Assembly (NCBI GenBank): GCA_002718285.1
Contig: PBAR01000005.1
Location: forward strand, 1 to 10,196
Length of the DNA stretch: 10,196 bases
Source: Fidelibacterota bacterium
GTDB taxonomy: Bacteria; Marinisomatota; Marinisomatia; Marinisomatales; UBA1611
Reading direction: 5' to 3'
Shown here: piece after piece, positions 6,887-10,196 of the stretch
Layout: each line of letters opens with the position of its first letter
Numbering within the stretch: the first letter of the stretch is position 1
Notes under the pieces: model-generated
What the model was told of the DNA's origin: nothing
What the model saw: only the letters and a program-made list of their open reading frames with translations
The model's database searches: none
Translations under genes and position numbers: made by a program

Positions 6887-8200
6887 TTACAAATCTTTAT
6901 GCTCTATTTCCCATCTAGCTGGAAAAAGAACTTTACCTGCGCGTGAACCAAATGTGGTAAGATTAAGACCAGAATTATTTGAATATATATTAAACTTTAA
7001 TCCTGGTTTGGGCGAATGGCCACCAATATCAGCAATACCAATACTTGAAAACAGTACATATGCTCCAGGCTTTAATAATAAAGAAGGGATTTTTATAGAT
7101 GCCTTGTATTTACCCTTTTTGATACCAGAGTTCGTGGAATGGGGTTTATCATTTACATTTGAACTAATAATCAAACCATCATCATTGAAAACTGCTATAT
7201 TAACCATTAAGTTAGGGATACTATCTCTAATGATATATTCAAGATTAATAAATATTGGTTCAAAAATTGAAAAATTAATTTCATCAATTTTTGAACTATC
7301 TTTAATGCTAATATTTAATATTTGGAATAATAAATCTGGTTTATCAGAAAAAATCATAGAACTACTCGATCTATAATCAGCACTAATAAAGCTATGGTTA
7401 ATTTTTTTATACTCAGTTATAGCTTCATCAGTATTACCATCAAAACGTATTTTCCCATCATCCAAAATAATACAGCGATCACAAATCCTTCTAATTGTAT
7501 CCATATTATGGCTAACAAATATTACTGTGCGGTCTTTACTTTCGCTCGTATCCTTCATTGCCCCAATGGCTTTACTTTGGAATTCAATATCTCCAACAGC
7601 CAATACCTCATCTACAATCAAAACATCTGGATCCAAATGTGCAGCTACGGAAAAACCTAGTCTGACGCTCATACCTGATGAATATCTTTTTACAGGTGTA
7701 TCAATAAATTTCTTAATTCCTGAAAATTCTACAATCGCATCAAAACGTTGATCAATTTCGATTTTTTTTAATCCCAAAATTGCACCATTAAGATAAATAT
7801 TTTCTCTTCCTGTCAATTCACCATGAAATCCCGTTCCTACAGCGATAAGACTAGCTATACGACCCCTAATTCTAATAATTCCTTTAGTTGGTGAAGCAAT
7901 AGATGAAAGAATTTTTAATAAGGTAGTTTTCCCAGCACCATTTTTCCCAATAATTCCCAGTCTCTCTCCCTGATATACTGCTAAATCAATATTATTTAAA
8001 GCAAGAATTCTATTTGAACCTTTATGATTATTTTTTTCTTTAAAGTTATAGTCAATTACAGAATTTGGATCTGGAACACCTTTAATTCTAGCCCACCAAC
8101 TTTGCAAATCTTCTTGCAAGGATCCATAACCAATAACACCTAAGCGATATTCTTTATACAAATTTTCAATTTTTACAGCTAATAATTTATTAGTTAACAT
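6887..8200 (-). CDS. wzt: Wzt: ATPase of polysaccharide ABC exporter with C-terminal carbohydrate-binding domain
   Basis: From the ATG at 8198-8200 this is 437 residues. A TTG directly before it is also in frame but less likely. The first part is a complete ABC ATPase: Walker A GKNGAGKTT (85-93 region, Lys91), the signature SSGMS (174-178), Walker B LIVDE ending at Asp197-Glu198, and H-loop His231 in VSHN. The N-terminal lead with the long insertion before Walker A is typical of exporters of O-antigen, capsule and teichoic acid. Residues from about 280 to the end form an extra domain (FSIFEPIFINLEY, then GAYVLFSS and FPARWE) matching the Wzt C-terminal beta-sandwich. In known systems that domain binds the finished non-reducing end of the glycan. 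It drives export of lipid-linked chain across the inner membrane with the permease encoded 28 bases upstream. The extension implies a chain whose end is marked by a special residue, so export is likely specific for this operon's product. Confidence 0.95.
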   Translation of the reverse strand: MLTNKLLAVKIENLYKEYRLGVIGYGSLQEDLQSWWARIKGVPDPNSVIDYNFKEKNNHKGSNRILALNNIDLAVYQGERLGIIGKNGAGKTTLLKILSSIASPTKGIIRIRGRIASLIAVGTGFHGELTGRENIYLNGAILGLKKIEIDQRFDAIVEFSGIKKFIDTPVKRYSSGMSVRLGFSVAAHLDPDVLIVDEVLAVGDIEFQSKAIGAMKDTSESKDRTVIFVSHNMDTIRRICDRCIILDDGKIRFDGNTDEAITEYKKINHSFISADYRSSSSMIFSDKPDLLFQILNISIKDSSKIDEINFSIFEPIFINLEYIIRDSIPNLMVNIAVFNDDGLIISSNVNDKPHSTNSGIKKGKYKASIKIPSLLLKPGAYVLFSSIGIADIGGHSPKPGLKFNIYSNNSGLNLTTFGSRAGKVLFPARWEIEHKDL

Positions 8201-8228
8201 CAATTATAATTTTTTCTATTTCTTATAA

Positions 8229-9080
8229 TTATATTGTATCCAAAAATGTTTTTTCAACACGGTTAAAAACAACTAACCCTAATAGAAGTATAACTGTAGT
8301 TGAAATCAATCCGTTAACAATGAAAATAATTTCTATCGAACTTTCACCAAAAATAATTTGTCGCGCAGATTCAACAATCCCTACTAATGGATTAAAACTA
8401 ATTAAATAATGCCATTTTTTTGGAATCACAGATAGAGGATATACAATAGGAGTAATATACATCCATAGAGATGAGATAAAACTGTAGATAAAATTCAGAT
8501 CACGATATCTAGTCGTAAAAGATGACATAAGAATTCCTGATCCTAAACCCAATAAACTACATTGTAGTAATAATAACGGAATTAAAATAATCATCCAAGA
8601 TGGATTCATTTCAGCACCATTGGTTAAAAAATAATAATAGAAGCATATAAACAGAACAAACTGAATAGATAACTTGAGTAAAGCACTTAAATTTTGTGAA
8701 ATAGGTACGCTTAGACGTGGAAAATATACTTGGGAGAATAAACTAATATTCGATTGGAATACTGATTTTCCAGCACCTAGACAAGTTGCAAAATACACCC
8801 AAAATAAATTACCAGACATATAAAAAAGAAATTGTGGAATTCCATCAGTAGATAACTTTGCAATATGACCGAATATAATCATATTAATCAAGGTACCTAT
8901 AATAGGCGTCAAAGCAAAATATAATGGTCCTAGAATGGTTTGTTTATACTGTGAAACAATATCGCGTCTGATAAATAATCTGATCAAGTCACGATATTGC
9001 CAAATACTTGTTATATCAAGATTAAACCAACCTCTGTGGGACGTAATAACTAAATCCCAGTTTTTATTATTCTTATCTAT
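8229..9080 (-). CDS. wzm: Wzm: ABC-2 permease of polysaccharide exporter, apparent ATA start
   Basis: Read from the ATA at 9078-9080, the protein has 283 residues, normal for Wzm. It opens with DKNNKNWDLVI (2-12) and an amphipathic lead ending IWQYRDLIRLFIRRD (26-40), which is conserved in the family. Next come YKQTILGPLYF (45-55), FPRLSVP (120-126), RYRDLNF (191-197) and NPLVGIVESAR (230-240). About six membrane segments are spread over residues 50-270, and the end FNRVEKTFLDTI is typical. It forms the membrane channel with Wzt. No ATG, GTG or TTG exists between the upstream in-frame stop (9081-9083) and the TTG at 8985-8987. That TTG would remove 31 conserved residues, including the interface helix. 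A GCAGG lies 9 bases before the ATA, which makes ATA the best start candidate. The gene follows the acetyltransferase stop by 14 bases. Product identity is firm; the start is inferred. Confidence 0.92.
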   Translation of the reverse strand: MDKNNKNWDLVITSHRGWFNLDITSIWQYRDLIRLFIRRDIVSQYKQTILGPLYFALTPIIGTLINMIIFGHIAKLSTDGIPQFLFYMSGNLFWVYFATCLGAGKSVFQSNISLFSQVYFPRLSVPISQNLSALLKLSIQFVLFICFYYYFLTNGAEMNPSWMIILIPLLLLQCSLLGLGSGILMSSFTTRYRDLNFIYSFISSLWMYITPIVYPLSVIPKKWHYLISFNPLVGIVESARQIIFGESSIEIIFIVNGLISTTVILLLGLVVFNRVEKTFLDTI

Positions 9081-9089
9081 TTATTTATA

Positions 9090-9094
9090 CCTGC
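9090..9094 (-). promoter_or_regulatory. Candidate ribosome binding site (GCAGG) for wzm
   Basis: The minus-strand GCAGG lies 9 bases before an in-frame ATA (9080-9078). It is placed as a Shine-Dalgarno site would be, at the same spacing as the site before the acetyltransferase ATT. It is the main reason for choosing the ATA, but the match to AGGAGG is only three or four bases. Confidence 0.4.
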
Positions 9095-9667
9095 TTACAA
9101 TAATTCTAGCCCATTATTTTTTAATCGGAATTTTCCACAAAGACTTAAATTATTATGATCAAATTCTAATCTGTGACCTTTTTTATCTATCCAACCAACT
9201 ATTTTCCCAGGAATACCCAAAACAAGTGCGTGGTCTGGTATATCTTTTGTAACAACAGATCCAGAACCAATCAAAGCATATTTCCCAATAGTAACACCAC
9301 AAACAATAGTTGCATTTGCCCCTATTGATGCAGATTTTTTGACTAATGTTTTACTATAATATTTAGAACCTCGCTGAGGAAATTCCGAACGAGGAATCTT
9401 AATGTTTGTAAACACCATAGATGGCCCACAAAAAACATAGTCTTCCAATTCGACACCCTCATAAATTGAAACATTATTCTGAATTTTTACATAATTACCA
9501 ATTATTACATTATTGGCAATATTAACATTCTGTCCAAGTGAACAATTCTTTCCTATTATTGATCCAGATTGAATATGACAAAAATGCCAAATTTTTGTTC
9601 CCGATCCTATTGAACAACCATCATCTAAATAGCTTGATTCATGAATATAGTATTTATTTTTAATAAT
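9095..9667 (-). CDS. Hexapeptide-repeat sugar N-acetyltransferase (WbpD/WlbB type), apparent ATT start
   Basis: The product is 190 residues from the ATT at 9665-9667, close to the length of WbpD. This family acetylates the 3-amino group of UDP-linked 2-acetamido-3-amino sugars with acetyl-CoA. Left-handed beta-helix repeats run from about 12 to 155: DDGCSIGSGTKIWHFCHI (15-32), IGKNCSLGQNVNI (38-50), IGNYVKIQNNVSIYEGV (56-72), CGPSMVFTN (80-88), then IGANATIVCGVTIG (115-128) and GIPGKIVGW (151-159). The stop upstream in frame is followed by no ATG, GTG or TTG until a TTG at 9446-9448, which would remove 73 residues of helix. An AAGGA lies 9 bases before the ATT, so ATT initiation fits. The preceding dehydrogenase gene ends only 4 bases upstream, matching the WbpB-WbpD pairing in diacetamido sugar pathways. 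The matching aminotransferase is not visible here unless it lies upstream of the window. Confidence 0.9.
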   Translation of the reverse strand: MIKNKYYIHESSYLDDGCSIGSGTKIWHFCHIQSGSIIGKNCSLGQNVNIANNVIIGNYVKIQNNVSIYEGVELEDYVFCGPSMVFTNIKIPRSEFPQRGSKYYSKTLVKKSASIGANATIVCGVTIGKYALIGSGSVVTKDIPDHALVLGIPGKIVGWIDKKGHRLEFDHNNLSLCGKFRLKNNGLELL

Positions 9668-9671
9668 AGTA

Positions 9672-10196
9672 CTACATCCTTTTTTCCATAGAATTTGTAG
9701 CCTGTTCTAATATTTTAACAACAGAAAGGCCATTATTACCATCAGCGATTGATGGAGGCTTTGATAAATGTTCTAGAAAATATTCCATTTCCATCGTTAG
9801 AGGTAAACCAGGACTATAATCAATCATTTCTGTAGGGCCATCACGCTTTACTGGTTTACCCCGTTCCCAATTTACACCTTTGTCATAAATCATCAGTGGT
9901 TTATTTTCGGCAGAATCTTCAAAGCGAATCATACCATTATCTCCCACTACAACTAAACGATGTTCTTTAAATGGATGTAACCAACTGACATATATATGGC
10001 CATGAATATTTTCTTTATAGGTGAGTGTAGTCATAGTAGTATCATATAAATTACTTTGAACATAAGCTGCTCCTCTCGATGAAATATCAATTGGGTCAGA
10101 TTCAATTAAGTATTGAAATATAGAAATATCATGAGGTGCAAAACTCCAGAATACATTTTCTTCTGTACGAATTGTTCCTAGGTTTAGCCTATTACT
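9672..10196 (-). CDS. Gfo/Idh/MocA-family sugar-nucleotide dehydrogenase (WbpB/WlbA type), 5' end outside window
   Basis: The frame is open from the window edge to a TAG at 9672-9674, giving the last 174 residues of a protein that normally has about 310-350. The N-terminal Rossmann domain is missing. The visible part is the C-terminal alpha/beta domain: ENVFWSFAPHDISIF (13-27), with His22 at the position of the catalytic histidine of this family. A beta-sheet stretch follows: HGHIYVSWLHPFKEH, then VVVGDNGMIRFEDS. The C-terminal helix reads GLSVVKILEQA. The form of the sheet segment is typical of the WbpB/WlbA group, which oxidises C3 of a UDP-N-acetyl hexosamine or its uronic acid for later amination. 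The acetyltransferase gene begins 4 bases later, as in those pathways. An internal ATG at 10032-10034 is not the real start, because conserved domain sequence continues upstream to the edge. The exact substrate cannot be fixed from this half. Confidence 0.9.
   Translation of the reverse strand, partial: SNRLNLGTIRTEENVFWSFAPHDISIFQYLIESDPIDISSRGAAYVQSNLYDTTMTTLTYKENIHGHIYVSWLHPFKEHRLVVVGDNGMIRFEDSAENKPLMIYDKGVNWERGKPVKRDGPTEMIDYSPGLPLTMEMEYFLEHLSKPPSIADGNNGLSVVKILEQATNSMEKRM
9677..9681 (-). promoter_or_regulatory. Ribosome binding site (AAGGA) deciding an ATT start
   Basis: On the minus strand AAGGA lies within the last codons of the dehydrogenase gene and 9 bases before the ATT at 9667-9665. 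It is one of the better Shine-Dalgarno matches in the window. It supports initiation at ATT for the acetyltransferase, since no standard start codon is near. Confidence 0.55.

Noticed and set aside
6954..7376. Plus-strand open frame of 140 codons
   Set aside because: It is antisense to the Wzt carbohydrate-binding domain. The product has no recognisable pattern, and low stop density opposite a coding frame explains it.
7394..7751. Two overlapping plus-strand open frames opposite the Wzt ATPase domain
   Set aside because: They are antisense to the conserved ABC signature and Walker B region, and no family pattern is visible.
8935..9252. Plus-strand open frame of 105 codons spanning the Wzm/acetyltransferase junction
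   Set aside because: It is antisense to two conserved proteins and carries no recognisable domain. I considered it as an explanation for the odd wzm start and dropped it.
9095..9667. Acetyltransferase as a truncated pseudogene starting at the TTG 9446-9448
   Set aside because: The upstream 73 residues are intact and family-like with no stop or frameshift, so the gene looks whole and only the start codon is unusual.

Overview
This is an AT-rich window (roughly two thirds A+T by eye) in which every supported gene lies on the minus strand, so transcription runs from high to low coordinates. Eleven genes are packed almost end to end, with gaps of about 3 to 70 bases and several short overlaps. 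They look like the middle of one long operon for making, modifying and exporting a surface polysaccharide. The Wzm/Wzt-type exporter with a carbohydrate-binding extension on the ATPase suggests a Gram-negative bacterium with ABC-transporter-dependent O-antigen or a related glycan. I cannot name the genus. No RNA genes, insertion sequences, CRISPR arrays or clear terminators are visible, and no gene-free stretch exceeds 70 bases.

Layout in transcription order. (1) 10196-9672: the C-terminal half of a Gfo/Idh/MocA sugar-nucleotide dehydrogenase, cut by the window edge. (2) 9667-9095: a left-handed beta-helix acetyltransferase of the WbpD/WlbB type. (3) 9080-8229: the ABC-2 export permease Wzm. 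(4) 8200-6887: the ATPase Wzt with a C-terminal sugar-binding domain. (5) 6816-5671: an iron-type alcohol dehydrogenase. (6) 5662-4508: a KdnA-like PLP aminotransferase. (7) 4511-3852: a small GT2 glycosyltransferase. (8) 3825-2752: a NeuB-family ulosonate synthase. (9) 2735-2052, probably extending further upstream: an SpsF-type cytidylyltransferase. (10) 2062-764: an aminopeptidase-like Zn-site protein (DUF2172/DUF4910 family). (11) 760-1: a FemAB/BioF2-like aminoacyl- or acyltransferase, cut by the other edge.

The first two genes resemble the dehydrogenase/acetyltransferase pair that makes UDP-2,3-diacetamido sugars. Genes 5, 6, 8 and 9 look like a route to an activated ulosonic acid. NeuB would build the keto-acid, the dehydrogenase and the KdnA-like enzyme would turn a terminal hydroxyl into an amine (the chemistry known from 8-amino-Kdo), and SpsF would attach CMP. 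The FemAB-like protein and the peptidase-like protein could then add to or trim that amine. This pathway is inference from family membership and order. No obvious CMP-ulosonate transferase is in the window.

A second theme is start codons. Only five of the ten genes with a visible 5' end begin with ATG. Two begin with TTG. Three (acetyltransferase, Wzm, SpsF) have no ATG, GTG or TTG where the conserved N-terminus begins. For the acetyltransferase and Wzm, a Shine-Dalgarno-like purine run lies nine bases before an ATT and an ATA respectively.
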